DNA of 64,000 bases from AWTP1-13 sp963820375 (lineage in GTDB: Bacteria; Pseudomonadota; Alphaproteobacteria; Rhizobiales; Hyphomicrobiaceae). Below are positions 42,393 to 51,341 of the stretch, piece by piece. The position numbers and the translations under genes were made by a program. How positions within the stretch are numbered: the first letter of the stretch is position 1; each line of letters starts with the position of its first letter. Below the pieces are notes generated by a model that saw only the letters and a list, made by a program, of their open reading frames with translations, did not search any database and was not told the origin of the DNA. The stretch is taken from positions 62,001-126,000 of the forward strand of contig CAWFZX010000007.1 in assembly GCA_963820375.1 (NCBI GenBank). Reading direction: 5' to 3'.

Positions 42393-44063
42393 TCAGGCGG
42401 CTCGACGGCGGGCGGCCGCGAAGGCCAGCAACGCTGCTCCGCAAACCCAGAGACTGGCAAAAATGCCATCCCCGAAGCGGACATAGGGCGTTGGCGGTAG
42501 CGGTGCCGTCAGCAGGGCATCGGCCGAGCCCCGCTGATCGAGCCCCAGTTCCACCAGAACACGGCCGTGCGCATCGACCATGGCGGAAATCCCGTTGTTG
42601 GCTGCGCGCACCAGGGGCAGGCCCTCTTCCACCGCTCGGACGCGCGCCTGCTGCAGGTGTTGGCGCGGTCCGCTGGTGTTGCCGAACCAACCATCATTGG
42701 TGAGGTTGAGCAACAGCGACGGCCGTTCGCTGCCGGCAACGATGGCGCCGGGGAAAATGACCTCGTAGCAGATCAGGGGTGCCAACGCCGGCAAGCCCGG
42801 CAGGTGCAAGAGGGGACGGGGTGTGACGCCGGTGGCAAAGCCGCCACGCAGACGCGCGAGCTGCTGCAGGCCGAGCGCCTCGAGCGCCGATTGAAAAGGC
42901 AGATACTCGCCAAAAGGAACAAGGTGGACCTTGTCATAGGCCGCCAGCAAGCGCCCCCCCTCCCCGAACACCAGCAGGCTGTTAAAAATGCGGCGCGCCT
43001 GTGGCGAGCCCGCCGGCGCGGTCTCGGCGCGCAATCCTCCGGCGATCAAAAGCGTTCCCGGCGGTAGCAGGCGCCCGATCGCCGCGCGAGCGGCGGGATG
43101 GTCGACCGGCAGGAACGGCATTGCCGCCTCCGGCCAGATCACATGCGTAATGCCGGCAAGGCCATCGGCGATGCCTGCCGCATTGCTGGCCGACAGGCCG
43201 AGATGGTCGAGGAAAATGCGCTCCTGGTTCTCGGGCCGCCACTTCTCTCGTTGGGGGACGCTCGGCTGGACGATGCGCAGCTTGACGCCCGGCAAGGCCG
43301 ACGGCAGCGCGCGCGCCAGACGCAGGTGGCCCCAGACGGTTGCGGCCAGCAAAGGCAGCACAGCGATGGCCAACGCCAGGCGCCTATTCTTGCGCCCGGC
43401 CGCACCGGGCGCAGCCGCAGCAAAGAGCACCAGGGGGGCAGCCAACACCAGGGCGGCGATCAGGGTCAGCCCATAGACGCCGAACACAGCCGCGCTTTGC
43501 AGGAGCGACACGGGATAGGTGAGCGCATAGCCCAAGACGTTCCAGGGAAAGCCGCTCAGCACGTGGCCACGGGCGTATTCCATGGCCGAGAGGGCAAGCG
43601 CCAACGCCAGCACTCGAAAGGGCCCGGTGCTCCAGAAAGGGCTCGCCAGCAGGGCTGCCAGGCCATAAAAGAGCGCAAGGCCCGCGGGCAACAAAGTGAC
43701 GGCCAGGGGAAGCAAAAACGCAAACGTCTCGGCCTCGACCAGGAAGGCCTCGCCGACCCAATAGAGCCCCGCGACAAAATAGCCGAACCCGAACCACCAA
43801 CCGACCACGGCCGCTGCCTTGCTCTCCCTCCACGACGGCCTCCACGACGGACGGGCCGTCAGCGCGGCGCGCGCAAGCTTAGGCGCAGCAGTGTGGCCGA
43901 TGGCGCCATCGATCAGCCAGATCCAGATCGGCAAGGTGATAAAGAGCACGGGCCAAACGTGCAAAGGTGCCATGGCCAGGACCGATACCAGGCCTGCGGC
44001 AAAGGCGCTGACATAGCGCCGCCAGCCGGCCAGGCCGGCGATCCGCCTGGCCCAGTTCGCCAT
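42393..44063 (-). CDS. lnt: Apolipoprotein N-acyltransferase
   Basis: A polytopic inner-membrane protein of about 556 residues that adds the third acyl chain to lipoproteins. About seven membrane segments precede a periplasmic nitrilase-like domain with the catalytic Glu in WPEAAMPF, Lys in DKVHLVPFGEYLPF and Cys in ICYEVIFPG. A last membrane segment ends the protein. The ATG at 44063 is used; the frame reaches a TTG at 44147, which overlaps corC by 14 bases and is preceded by a fair site. The order phoH-ybeY-corC-lnt equals that of E. coli. Confidence 0.95.
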   Translation of the reverse strand: MANWARRIAGLAGWRRYVSAFAAGLVSVLAMAPLHVWPVLFITLPIWIWLIDGAIGHTAAPKLARAALTARPSWRPSWRESKAAAVVGWWFGFGYFVAGLYWVGEAFLVEAETFAFLLPLAVTLLPAGLALFYGLAALLASPFWSTGPFRVLALALALSAMEYARGHVLSGFPWNVLGYALTYPVSLLQSAAVFGVYGLTLIAALVLAAPLVLFAAAAPGAAGRKNRRLALAIAVLPLLAATVWGHLRLARALPSALPGVKLRIVQPSVPQREKWRPENQERIFLDHLGLSASNAAGIADGLAGITHVIWPEAAMPFLPVDHPAARAAIGRLLPPGTLLIAGGLRAETAPAGSPQARRIFNSLLVFGEGGRLLAAYDKVHLVPFGEYLPFQSALEALGLQQLARLRGGFATGVTPRPLLHLPGLPALAPLICYEVIFPGAIVAGSERPSLLLNLTNDGWFGNTSGPRQHLQQARVRAVEEGLPLVRAANNGISAMVDAHGRVLVELGLDQRGSADALLTAPLPPTPYVRFGDGIFASLWVCGAALLAFAAARRRAA

Positions 44064-44133
44064 TGCGCAGCCAAGCCCCTGCACGCCCCAGACCGGCTGC
44101 GTTGCTGACGGCGCGGCGTCGCTGCTAGTCGGC

Positions 44134-45186
44134 TCACGATTTGGCAATGCGGGTTTCCGCTGCGGCGACCTGACGGGTGACGTGCACGCGTAGCTTTTTC
44201 ACCCGCCGCGGATCCGCATCCAGCACCTCGAACTCGACGCCGGAGGGATGCCGGATCAGCTCCCCACGCGCGGGTACGCGTCCGACCAGTGCAAACACCA
44301 GGCCGCCGAGGGTATCGATGTCGGCCTCTTCATCCTGCTTGAGCAACTGAATGCCGAGGTGTTGTTCCAGTTCGCGCACGGGGGTGCGGGCGGCGGTGAG
44401 AAGACCAAGCTTGGAATCTTTGATGATGTTGGCGGCTTCCGCCTCGTCGTGCTCATCCTCGATTTCGCCGACGATCTGCTCGACCAAGTCTTCGATCGTG
44501 ACAAGGCCGTCGGTGCCGCCATATTCGTCAACGACCAGGGCCATGTGGATATGGGTCGACTGCATGCGAATGAGCAGGTTCGCAGCCGGCATCGATGGCG
44601 GTACATAGATTGTTGGACGGCGCAATTTGGTCGAGGCGATCGGCTTCGACAGGTCGGTTCGCGCCAGATCGAGCGCAGCTTCGGCCGGCATCGAGCCGAG
44701 CCGTTCAACGCCAGCCTCAGACGCCTCGGTTGCCGGGCCGCCGTTGCTGTCGGCCGCGCGCCCCGTCGCATCGCCATAGAGCCAGCGCAGGAGATCTTTG
44801 ACGTGCACCATCCCGCGCGGGTCATCGAGGGACTCGCGAAAAAGCGGTACGCGTGAAACGCCCGCCACGTCGAATGTGCGCAACAGCTCGCGGATTGGTT
44901 CGTTCTCATCGACGGCAATGATGTCGGCGCGCGGCACCATGACGTCATCGACGCGCAAGGCGCCGAAGCGGAGGATGCGCAGCAACATCTCGCGCTCCTC
45001 GGTCGAGAAGGCGTGGCCATCACCTGCGCCTTTCAGCTCCGCCTCGAGCGTCGCGCGCAGCGTCGGCGCACCTGGGATGCCGAGCCGCGCGCGCAACGCC
45101 GAGAGCCAACCGTGCGCCTGTTCACCCGCGTCTGCAGCAGCGCTCGGGACGCTTTCCGACTTTTCGCTTGGGGATTTGACGCTCAT
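44134..45186 (-). CDS. corC: CorC/YbeX-type CBS-domain protein
   Basis: A soluble protein of about 350 residues with a CBS pair (about 75-225: VDDVMVPRADIIAVDEN and HIHMALVVDEYGGTDGLVT) and a C-terminal CorC_HlyC domain (DTLGGLVFALVGRVPARGE). It lacks the membrane domain of the larger HlyC family, so it matches YbeX/CorC, linked in E. coli to magnesium-cobalt efflux and ribosome metabolism. The ATG at 45186 is used; a TTG at 45207 has no proper site. It stands between ybeY and lnt. Confidence 0.9.
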   Translation of the reverse strand: MSVKSPSEKSESVPSAAADAGEQAHGWLSALRARLGIPGAPTLRATLEAELKGAGDGHAFSTEEREMLLRILRFGALRVDDVMVPRADIIAVDENEPIRELLRTFDVAGVSRVPLFRESLDDPRGMVHVKDLLRWLYGDATGRAADSNGGPATEASEAGVERLGSMPAEAALDLARTDLSKPIASTKLRRPTIYVPPSMPAANLLIRMQSTHIHMALVVDEYGGTDGLVTIEDLVEQIVGEIEDEHDEAEAANIIKDSKLGLLTAARTPVRELEQHLGIQLLKQDEEADIDTLGGLVFALVGRVPARGELIRHPSGVEFEVLDADPRRVKKLRVHVTRQVAAAETRIAKS

Positions 45187-45215
45187 GGCGTGCGCAATGC
45201 CTGACAATTGGAGGA

Positions 45216-45773
45216 CTAATCGCTCGGCGCAAACACGGCGTGGGGATCTTTGAGCCCAAGAGCTGTGAGAATCTCCGTCTCCAGCCCTTCCATTTCGTCG
45301 GCCTGTGGGTCCGTTTCGTGGTCGTAGCCAAGCAGGTGCAAAAGACCGTGCACCACAAGGTGCTGGACATGGTGGGTCGGCTCTAGGCGGCGCTGCGCGG
45401 CCTCGCGGGCGATCGTCTCGGCAGCCAGGACGACATCGCCCAGGTAGGGGTGGCCTTGCCGATCCGCGGCGGCGCGCGGCCGGAAGGGAAAGGCAAGGAC
45501 GTTGGTTGGCATGTCCTTGCCCCGAAAGGCACCATTCAGCCGCCGCAGCAAGGCATCGCTGCCGAGTACGATGGTGGCCTCTGCGCAGCGAGCGGCCTGG
45601 GCGGCGGGATGGCGGGCGAGGACGGCAGCGGCTTCTCGGATCGCCGTCTCAAGAGTGGCGACGTCGGGCCATTCGCCATCCTGTGCGCTGATGGTCAGGC
45701 ATAAATCCGCCGGTTCGGTCTCCGCAGGCGCCTCGCCTTCGACCGGCTGCACGGGCTGATCGGGGGGGCTCAT
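45216..45773 (-). CDS. ybeY: rRNA maturation endoribonuclease YbeY
   Basis: A 185-residue zinc endoribonuclease needed for 16S rRNA 3' maturation and 70S quality control. The metal site is the three-histidine motif HGLLHLLGYDH, and the family segments NGAFRGKDMPTNVLAFPF and YLGDVVLA precede it. The first 20 residues are an acidic/proline-rich extension. It lies 8 bases after phoH and shortly before corC, the usual operon. Confidence 0.95.
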   Translation of the reverse strand: MSPPDQPVQPVEGEAPAETEPADLCLTISAQDGEWPDVATLETAIREAAAVLARHPAAQAARCAEATIVLGSDALLRRLNGAFRGKDMPTNVLAFPFRPRAAADRQGHPYLGDVVLAAETIAREAAQRRLEPTHHVQHLVVHGLLHLLGYDHETDPQADEMEGLETEILTALGLKDPHAVFAPSD

Positions 45774-45781
45774 GGCATTAA

Positions 45782-46822
45782 CTAGCGCAGCCGCTCGTAG
45801 GCATCGACGATGCGCGCCACCAGGTCGCGACGCACGACGTCGCCCGACGTGAAACGCACGGCCTCGATCCCGTTGATACCCTTGAGCAGTCCGACGGCCT
45901 CCTCCAGACCGGACTTCTGCCCGTGCGGCAGGTCGATCTGGCTCGGATCGCCGGTGACCACCATCTTTGACCCCTCGCCGAGCCGCGTGAGAAACATCTT
46001 CATTTGCATGCTCGTGGTGTTTTGCGCTTCGTCGAGGATGACGAAGGAATGCGCCAGCGTACGCCCGCGCATGAATGCCAGCGGCGCAATCTCGATCACG
46101 CCAGTGGTCAGGTCGCGCTCAACCTTGGCGGCCGGCAGCACATCATAGAGAGCATCATAGAGGGGGCGCAGGTAAGGATCGACTTTCTCGCGCATATCGC
46201 CGGGCAGGAAGCCAAGCCGCTCGCCGGCCTCCACCGCCGGTCGCGACAACACCAGCCGCTCCACCTGGCCGCGCTCCAGGCATTGCGCGGCATAGGCGAC
46301 GGCAAGGTAGGTCTTGCCGGTGCCGGCCGGGCCCAACCCGAACACCAGATCCACCCGGTTGAGCGCCTCGATATAGGCGCCCTGGTTTGGCGAGCGCGCC
46401 GTGACCACCTTGCGCCGCGTGCGGATCTGGGCCAGTCCGCTGGCCGGCGTGGCATCCGCGCTCGAATGACGCAGCAGGCCGTCGACGTCGCCGGGGCCGA
46501 TATCCTCGCCCTGCCGGATGCGGGAATAAAGCTTTTCCAAAACCTCACGTGCGGTCTCGCAGGCGCTGGCTGGCCCGCTCAAGGTGACGACATTGCCGTG
46601 GGCATGAGCTTCGATCCCAAGCCGCTCCTCCAACAACGCCAGATGGCCGTCATATTCGCCGAGCAGGCGATTGAGATGCCGGTTGTCTTCGAACGGCACC
46701 ACTAGGCGGGCCCGCTCATTCTTGAGCTGCTTGCCCAGCCCGGCTGCCCCTGGCCCACGCATGCCAGTCAAAGAACTGGCCTCCTCGAGAAAGTAAGAGA
46801 GCAAAGAATCTGTTGCCTCCAA
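45782..46822 (-). CDS. phoH: PhoH-family ATPase (YbeZ)
   Basis: A protein of up to 346 residues. Walker A is GPAGTGKTYLAVAYA and Walker B is HSFVILDEAQNTT, with an N-terminal KH-like region. YbeZ works with YbeY in rRNA processing. The start is doubtful: the frame opens with a TTG at 46822, but GAGGAGG lies eight bases before another TTG at 46771 (giving about 329 residues), and an ATG follows at 46762. The gene is directly downstream of miaB. Confidence 0.93.
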   Translation of the reverse strand: MEATDSLLSYFLEEASSLTGMRGPGAAGLGKQLKNERARLVVPFEDNRHLNRLLGEYDGHLALLEERLGIEAHAHGNVVTLSGPASACETAREVLEKLYSRIRQGEDIGPGDVDGLLRHSSADATPASGLAQIRTRRKVVTARSPNQGAYIEALNRVDLVFGLGPAGTGKTYLAVAYAAQCLERGQVERLVLSRPAVEAGERLGFLPGDMREKVDPYLRPLYDALYDVLPAAKVERDLTTGVIEIAPLAFMRGRTLAHSFVILDEAQNTTSMQMKMFLTRLGEGSKMVVTGDPSQIDLPHGQKSGLEEAVGLLKGINGIEAVRFTSGDVVRRDLVARIVDAYERLR

Positions 46823-46848
46823 CTTAGCACAGAGCGCCGCTTAGGGTG

Positions 46849-48204
46849 TCATGCCGCACGCGCAGGGTCCCGGATTAGACCGCTGAGACTATTGGGTCCC
46901 GCGGCCAGAATTTCAACGTCGAGGCTGCGCCCGACCCAATCTGCCGGGCCCTGGGCATGGACCGCTTGCAGGTAGGGGGAGCGCCCAATAATTTGGCCCG
47001 GACGTTGCCCGGCACGTTCGAACAGCACGGACATGACCGTGCCGACAAAGGCCGAATTGAACGATGTTTGTTGACGTCCCACCAGCGCTTGTAGCTGGCG
47101 GAGGCGCTGCGTCTTTTCGGCTTCGGGAACTTGACCGCGCAGCGCACTTGCCGGAGTCCCGGGCCGCGGGCTGTACTTGAAGCAGTAGGCCTGCGCGAAG
47201 CCAACCTGCTCGGTGAGGGCTAGGGTGGCGGCGAAGTCCGCGTCGGTCTCGCCGGGAAAGCCAACAATAATGTCGGTGGATAACGCCAGATCCGGGCGCG
47301 CCGCCCGCAGGCGGTCGATCAGGACCAGATAGTCCTGAGCCGTGTGCTTGCGCTGCATCGCTGCCAGGATGCGGTCTGAGCCTGCCTGGAACGGCAGATG
47401 CAGCTGCGGCATCAATTTTGCCACCTCGCCATGGGCGCTGATCAGCTCTTTGCTCATGTCGCCGGGGTGGCTCGTGGTGTAGCGCAGGCGCTCGAGGCCG
47501 TCGATCCTTGCCAGGTGCCGGATCAATTGTGCCAGCGTCCAGTGCTGTCCGTCCGGCCCGAGGCCGCGATAGGCATTGACGTTTTGACCCAGCAGCGTGA
47601 GCTCAGTCGTGCCGTTGCCGGCGAGCTGCCGGGCCTCCACCTCGAGGTCGGCCACGGGCCGGGAGGCCTCCGCGCCGCGCGTGTAGGGCACAACACAGAA
47701 TGTGCAGAATTTGTCGCAACCTTCCTGCACCGTCAGGTATGCGGCCGGCCGGCTGGCATCGGCCCGCGGCGGCAGGGCGGCAAACTTGCTCACCACCGGA
47801 AAGCCGGTCTCCACGACAGGCCCCCGCTGCGATCTGGTGCGCGCCACCAAATCGCCCAAGCGATGATAGCTCTGCGGCCCGACGACGATATCGACCAGCG
47901 GAGCTCGACGCACGATTTCTCTGCCTTCGGCTTGGGCAACGCATCCCGCCACGGCCACGATCGTGTCCTTGCCTTGCTGGAGACGCCGTTCTTTGACCTG
48001 GCGGATGCGACCGAGATCCGAATAGACCTTCTCGGCCGCCTTCTCACGAATATGGCAGGTATTGAGGATGACCATGTCGGCCTCCTCGATGGCAGCCGTC
48101 GGCGCGTAGCCCTCAACCGCCAGCGCCTCGCCGATGCGTTGCGAATCATAGACGTTCATTTGGCATCCGAACGTCTTGACGAACACCTTTTTGGCTGCAG
48201 CCAT
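46849..48204 (-). CDS. miaB: tRNA-2-methylthio-N6-dimethylallyladenosine synthase
   Basis: A 451-residue radical SAM methylthiotransferase acting on A37 of tRNAs. The N-terminal domain binds one iron-sulfur cluster (FGCQMN, NTCHIRE, VAGCVAQ). The radical SAM cluster is in EGCDKFCTFCVVPYTRG, and a TRAM domain ends the protein. The ATG at 48204 begins MAAAKKVFVKTFGCQMN, the family start. The frame continues upstream through a 15-base tandem duplication that is probably not translated. It lies between fur and phoH. Confidence 0.96.
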   Translation of the reverse strand: MAAAKKVFVKTFGCQMNVYDSQRIGEALAVEGYAPTAAIEEADMVILNTCHIREKAAEKVYSDLGRIRQVKERRLQQGKDTIVAVAGCVAQAEGREIVRRAPLVDIVVGPQSYHRLGDLVARTRSQRGPVVETGFPVVSKFAALPPRADASRPAAYLTVQEGCDKFCTFCVVPYTRGAEASRPVADLEVEARQLAGNGTTELTLLGQNVNAYRGLGPDGQHWTLAQLIRHLARIDGLERLRYTTSHPGDMSKELISAHGEVAKLMPQLHLPFQAGSDRILAAMQRKHTAQDYLVLIDRLRAARPDLALSTDIIVGFPGETDADFAATLALTEQVGFAQAYCFKYSPRPGTPASALRGQVPEAEKTQRLRQLQALVGRQQTSFNSAFVGTVMSVLFERAGQRPGQIIGRSPYLQAVHAQGPADWVGRSLDVEILAAGPNSLSGLIRDPARAA

Positions 48205-48205
48205 T

Positions 48206-48235
48206 GAAGCTTGCTGTTGGGAAGCTTGCTGTTGG
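48206..48235. repeat. Perfect tandem duplication of 15 bases
   Basis: GAAGCTTGCTGTTGG occurs twice in direct succession (48206-48220 and 48221-48235), immediately before the miaB start. It falls in the fur-miaB gap and within the likely miaB leader. If the upstream frame were translated it would add two copies of a Gln-rich pentapeptide. The unit includes a HindIII-like AAGCTT. Confidence 0.9.
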
Positions 48236-48315
48236 CAGCCCGCCGAGGAGGCAGAGGCGCCGCCGGAACACCAGGCGTCGGCCGGCAAATGCGGCGGAAC
48301 GATCCGTACCGACAA

Positions 48316-48756
48316 TTATTTGCGCCCTCGTTTGAGAGGCACGCCGAACAGCTCAAGTCGGTGCCCGACCAGGGTGAAGCCCAGCTCGCGCGCCACGCGT
48401 TCCTGCAGGCGCTCGATCTCCTCATTGCGGAACTCTATGACCTTGCCGGTCTCGATATCGATCAAATGATCGTGGTGCTTGCCGGCGGCCTCCTCGTAGC
48501 GCCCTCTCCCGGCGCCAAAGTCATGGCGTTCCAGGATACCCTTGGCGGCGAACAACTTGAGCGTGCGGTAGACGGTCGACAGCGAAATGCGCGAATCCAC
48601 CGCGTTGGCACGCCGATACACCTCCTCAACGTGCGGGTGGTCCTTTGAGCTTGAGAGCACGCGCGCGATGATACGCCTTTGCCCGGTCAGGCGAAGCTGC
48701 TTTTCTGCGCACAGCCGCTCGATGCGGCTCGGGAATGTTTCGATCAAGACAGACAT
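48316..48756 (-). CDS. fur: Fur-family metal regulator (Fur/Mur)
   Basis: A 146-residue metal-responsive repressor. The winged helix reads RLTGQRRIIARVL and SRISLSTVYRTLKLF; the regulatory histidine cluster is HHDH at 94-97. The CxxC zinc motif found in E. coli Fur is absent, as is common in alphaproteobacterial Fur/Mur proteins that sense manganese as well as iron. The ATG at 48756 starts the family-like part. The frame is open far upstream only because rimI is disrupted there. Confidence 0.92.
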   Translation of the reverse strand: MSVLIETFPSRIERLCAEKQLRLTGQRRIIARVLSSSKDHPHVEEVYRRANAVDSRISLSTVYRTLKLFAAKGILERHDFGAGRGRYEEAAGKHHDHLIDIETGKVIEFRNEEIERLQERVARELGFTLVGHRLELFGVPLKRGRK

Positions 48757-48839
48757 GCCGTCGATAACGACAGAATCCTCGCTTTTTGTGCTTATAGGAG
48801 AGCCTGGCGGTCGCGGCAATCCTCGGCGGCTGCAGTCTA

Positions 48840-49314
48840 CTATAACGCGCGCGCAAATGTAACGGCGTCTGCCGGTGCGGCGTTGGCCTTGGCGTAGTAG
48901 CCCTTGCGTCGCCCCCTTTCTTCGAACCCGAGCTTGCGATAAAGCGCAAGGGCAGCGCGTATTGCCGGCCTCGACCTCGAGGAAGAGCATCCGCGCCTCG
49001 GCCTGTTTGGCAGCCCGTGCCAATGCCTCGATCAGGCGGCTGGCGATGCCATGGCGCTGCCGGTCGACACGGACCCCGAGCGTGAGAATCTCGGCCTCAT
49101 CGGCCGCCAGCTGGCCGAGAATGAAGCCGACGGTCTCCGGCGGCGCCCCAAGCCGTGCCAAAAACGCCACCGAGGCGGGATGGTCGAGCAAGGCCTGGAA
49201 GCTTTTTTCATCCCAGGCCGGCGCAAACAAGTCAGCGTGCAACTTGGCGCAGGTGGCGGCCGCCTCAGGGGTGGCCCACAGCACGCTGAGGTGGCGATAA
49301 TCTGGCTCTGTCAT
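48840..49314 (-). pseudogene. rimI: Ribosomal protein alanine N-acetyltransferase with a one-base frame disruption
   Basis: The first 118 residues are a normal GNAT protein (TVGFILGQLAADEAEILTLG, then VRVDRQRHGIASRLIEALA with the acetyl-CoA loop). After EVEAGN the reading frame must shift by one base, within ACGCGC at 48955-48960, to continue as AALALYRKLGFEERGRRKGY, the expected RimI end, and reach the stop at 48840-48842. The span is 475 bases, one more than a multiple of three. Either the gene is inactivated or the assembly has one extra base. The start overlaps the tsaB stop (ATGA), the normal arrangement. Confidence 0.88.
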
Positions 49315-50018
49315 GAGGGTAAGGCTCGCGGCAGCGCGCCGTCGGCCTGAGCCTTGGCGTCGGGCGCGCGCAGATAGAGCGGTTGCAAGGGTTGATCCGG
49401 CGCAAGCTTGGCTGCCATCAAGGCAACCGCGGCTGCGTGTGGCTCAGCATCCAGCAACCGCGTCTCAATCTCTGCGCCAGACGCGCGACCGGCCGTCATG
49501 ACCGGCACCGCAGCCGAACCGATGACGATGACTGGCGAGCTCGCGAGCTGCTCGGCGCAGTCTTGCGGCGTCATGAGGCTAGGAGCGCTCAGCGCTTCTG
49601 CGGCGGCGTTGAAGCGCTGAAAATACACCATCCCAAGGCGGGCATCGAGCGCAACCGCCAAGCGACGCTCGCGCAGCTCAGCGCCGAATTCCTGCTTGGC
49701 GGCAAAGGCGATTGCCGCCAGTGAGCCAACGCCGACCGCCGGGCGTCCGATTGCCAGCGCCAGGGCGCGGGCCGCGGCGACCCCGGTGCGCACGCCCGTG
49801 AAGCTGCCCGGGCCGACGGTGACGGCGATGCGCTCAATGTCCGCAAAGCCGATACCGACGTTGTTGATGGCCTCGATGATCATCGGCATCAGCCGTTCGG
49901 CATGGCCGGAGCGGCGCCGTTCGCACGCCTCGTTGATGAGCTCGCCACCCCCAGGATGCATGCGGGCCACGGCCACAGACACGGCGCCAAGACAGGTATC
50001 GAAGGCAAGGATATGCAT
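49311..50018 (-). CDS. tsaB: tRNA threonylcarbamoyladenosine biosynthesis protein TsaB
   Basis: A 235-residue ASKHA-fold partner of TsaD in making t6A37 of tRNAs. ILAFDTCLGAVSVAVA, GHAERLMPMI and VTVGPGSFTGVRTGVAAA are diagnostic. The start at 50018 is set by the family N-terminus; the longer frame overlaps the neighbouring gene. The stop overlaps rimI, a pairing found in most Proteobacteria. Confidence 0.95.
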   Translation of the reverse strand: MHILAFDTCLGAVSVAVARMHPGGGELINEACERRRSGHAERLMPMIIEAINNVGIGFADIERIAVTVGPGSFTGVRTGVAAARALALAIGRPAVGVGSLAAIAFAAKQEFGAELRERRLAVALDARLGMVYFQRFNAAAEALSAPSLMTPQDCAEQLASSPVIVIGSAAVPVMTAGRASGAEIETRLLDAEPHAAAVALMAAKLAPDQPLQPLYLRAPDAKAQADGALPRALPS

Positions 50019-50020
50019 TG

Positions 50021-50602
50021 CTAGATGATGCTCGCCATCTCCTCGAACGCAAACCGTGGACCACGCGGCCGCAGCTTCGGTGGATCGCCGTAGCCAAGAT
50101 TGCACAAGAAGTTGGATTTCACGTCCGTGCTGGCGAAGAATTCCTTGTCAACGCCGGCGTTGTCGAAGCCCGACATGGGACCGACGTCCAAGCCCAGCGC
50201 ACGGGCGGCGAGAACGAAGTAGCCGCCCTGCAGCGAGCTGTTGCGCAAAGCGGCGGTCTGTGCGCCGCTCGGGTTAGCCGCAAAGCCCTGCAATGGATCC
50301 TGTCCCTTCGGCGGATGCTCATAGAATTTGGCGTCGTAACCGATGATGGCACAGGCCGGGGCCAGCATGGTCCTCTCGCGATTGCCTTCGCTCACATGTG
50401 GCCTCAAGCGTTCCTTGGCGGCCTTTGACCGCACGAACACGATGCGGGCGGGCAAACTGTTGGAAGCCGTGGGCCCCCACTTCATCAAGTTGACGAGCTC
50501 CAACAGCACGCTATCGGGCACCTCGATTGGCCGCCAGGCTCGGTGCGTGCGCGCCTCCAGAAACAGTTGCCTCAGCGCACTGTCGTCCAAACGCTCTGCC
50601 AT
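50021..50602 (-). CDS. Nitroreductase-family protein (RutE-like malonic semialdehyde reductase)
   Basis: A 193-residue flavin-dependent reductase. FLEARTHRAWRPIEVPDSVL, LMKWGPTASNSLPARIVFV and SEGNRERTMLAPACAIIGY follow the pattern of the RutE/HadB branch, in which RutE reduces malonic semialdehyde from uracil breakdown. No other rut genes are near, so the physiological substrate is open. GGGGAGG lies five bases before the ATG. It is inserted between nfu and tsaB, two bases before tsaB begins. Confidence 0.88.
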   Translation of the reverse strand: MAERLDDSALRQLFLEARTHRAWRPIEVPDSVLLELVNLMKWGPTASNSLPARIVFVRSKAAKERLRPHVSEGNRERTMLAPACAIIGYDAKFYEHPPKGQDPLQGFAANPSGAQTAALRNSSLQGGYFVLAARALGLDVGPMSGFDNAGVDKEFFASTDVKSNFLCNLGYGDPPKLRPRGPRFAFEEMASII

Positions 50603-50636
50603 GCTTGCCTCCCCAAGTGCACCATCACTTCATAAC

Positions 50637-50664
50637 AAAAACCCCGCTCGTGCACGAGCGGGGT
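50637..50664 (-). terminator. Terminator downstream of the NifU-like gene
   Basis: A perfect 24-base palindrome (50641-50664, half-site ACCCCGCTCGTG) is followed on the minus strand by TTTT and then GTT. It lies 28 bases past the nfu stop and before the nitroreductase gene, so it probably ends the upstream transcript. Confidence 0.85.
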
Positions 50665-50692
50665 CACGCAATCTGGCCGGCGCGACGGCCAA

Positions 50693-51253
50693 TTAGACTG
50701 GCCGGACCTCCCGTACGTCCGGACAGAAGTGACGCAGCAGGTTTTCGATGCCGTGCCGTAGAGTTGCGGTCGAACTTGGACACCCCGCGCAGGCACCGCG
50801 CATATGCAAAAACACCACGCCATCCTTGTAGCCATGGAAGACGATGTCGCCACCGTCATTGGCAACCGCGGGTCGCACGCGGGTATCGAGCAGCTCCTTG
50901 ATGGTTTTGACGGTGTCTTCGTCTTCTGGTTCATAGTCCTCGCTGCCGGCGCTGTCGTCCAGTTGACCGGCGGCCAGCGCCGGCGCGCCGGAGATGTAAT
51001 GGTCCATGATTGCGCCCAGCACGGCCGGCTTGATGTGCTGCCACTCTTCGTTTTCGCTCTTAGTCACCGAAATGAAGTCGGATCCCAGGAAAACGCCGGT
51101 GACACCTTCCACATCAAACAGACGCAAGGCGAGCGGCGACCCGCCGGCCTCGACCTTGTCGCGATAGTCGACGCTGCCGTCGCCAAGCACTGTCCTGCCG
51201 GGAATAAACTTGAGGGTGGCCGGATTGGGGGTCGGTTCGGTCTGGATGAACAT
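50693..51253 (-). CDS. NifU-like iron-sulfur cluster scaffold (Nfu type)
   Basis: A 186-residue protein with an N-terminal Nfu domain (MFIQTEPTPNPATLKFIPG) and a C-terminal NifU-like domain with the cluster-binding CxxC in RGACAGCPSSTATLRHGIE. An acidic linker lies at about 98-112. Such proteins deliver 4Fe-4S clusters to client enzymes; MiaB in this window is one possible client. It lies between the universal stress gene and a terminator. Confidence 0.93.
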   Translation of the reverse strand: MFIQTEPTPNPATLKFIPGRTVLGDGSVDYRDKVEAGGSPLALRLFDVEGVTGVFLGSDFISVTKSENEEWQHIKPAVLGAIMDHYISGAPALAAGQLDDSAGSEDYEPEDEDTVKTIKELLDTRVRPAVANDGGDIVFHGYKDGVVFLHMRGACAGCPSSTATLRHGIENLLRHFCPDVREVRPV

Positions 51254-51341
51254 AGGGGGTGCCTCAACGCGTTCTCTTTTAAATCATTCTAGTAGATGGG
51301 AGACGCAGGGTCAAAATACGAGGCTGGCGGCGGCGGCACGC

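Noticed and set aside
48316..49314. An apparent 332-residue protein joining an acetyltransferase to a Fur regulator
   Set aside because: The junction is non-homologous sequence produced by the frame shift in rimI; the proper RimI end lies in another frame and Fur has its own start.
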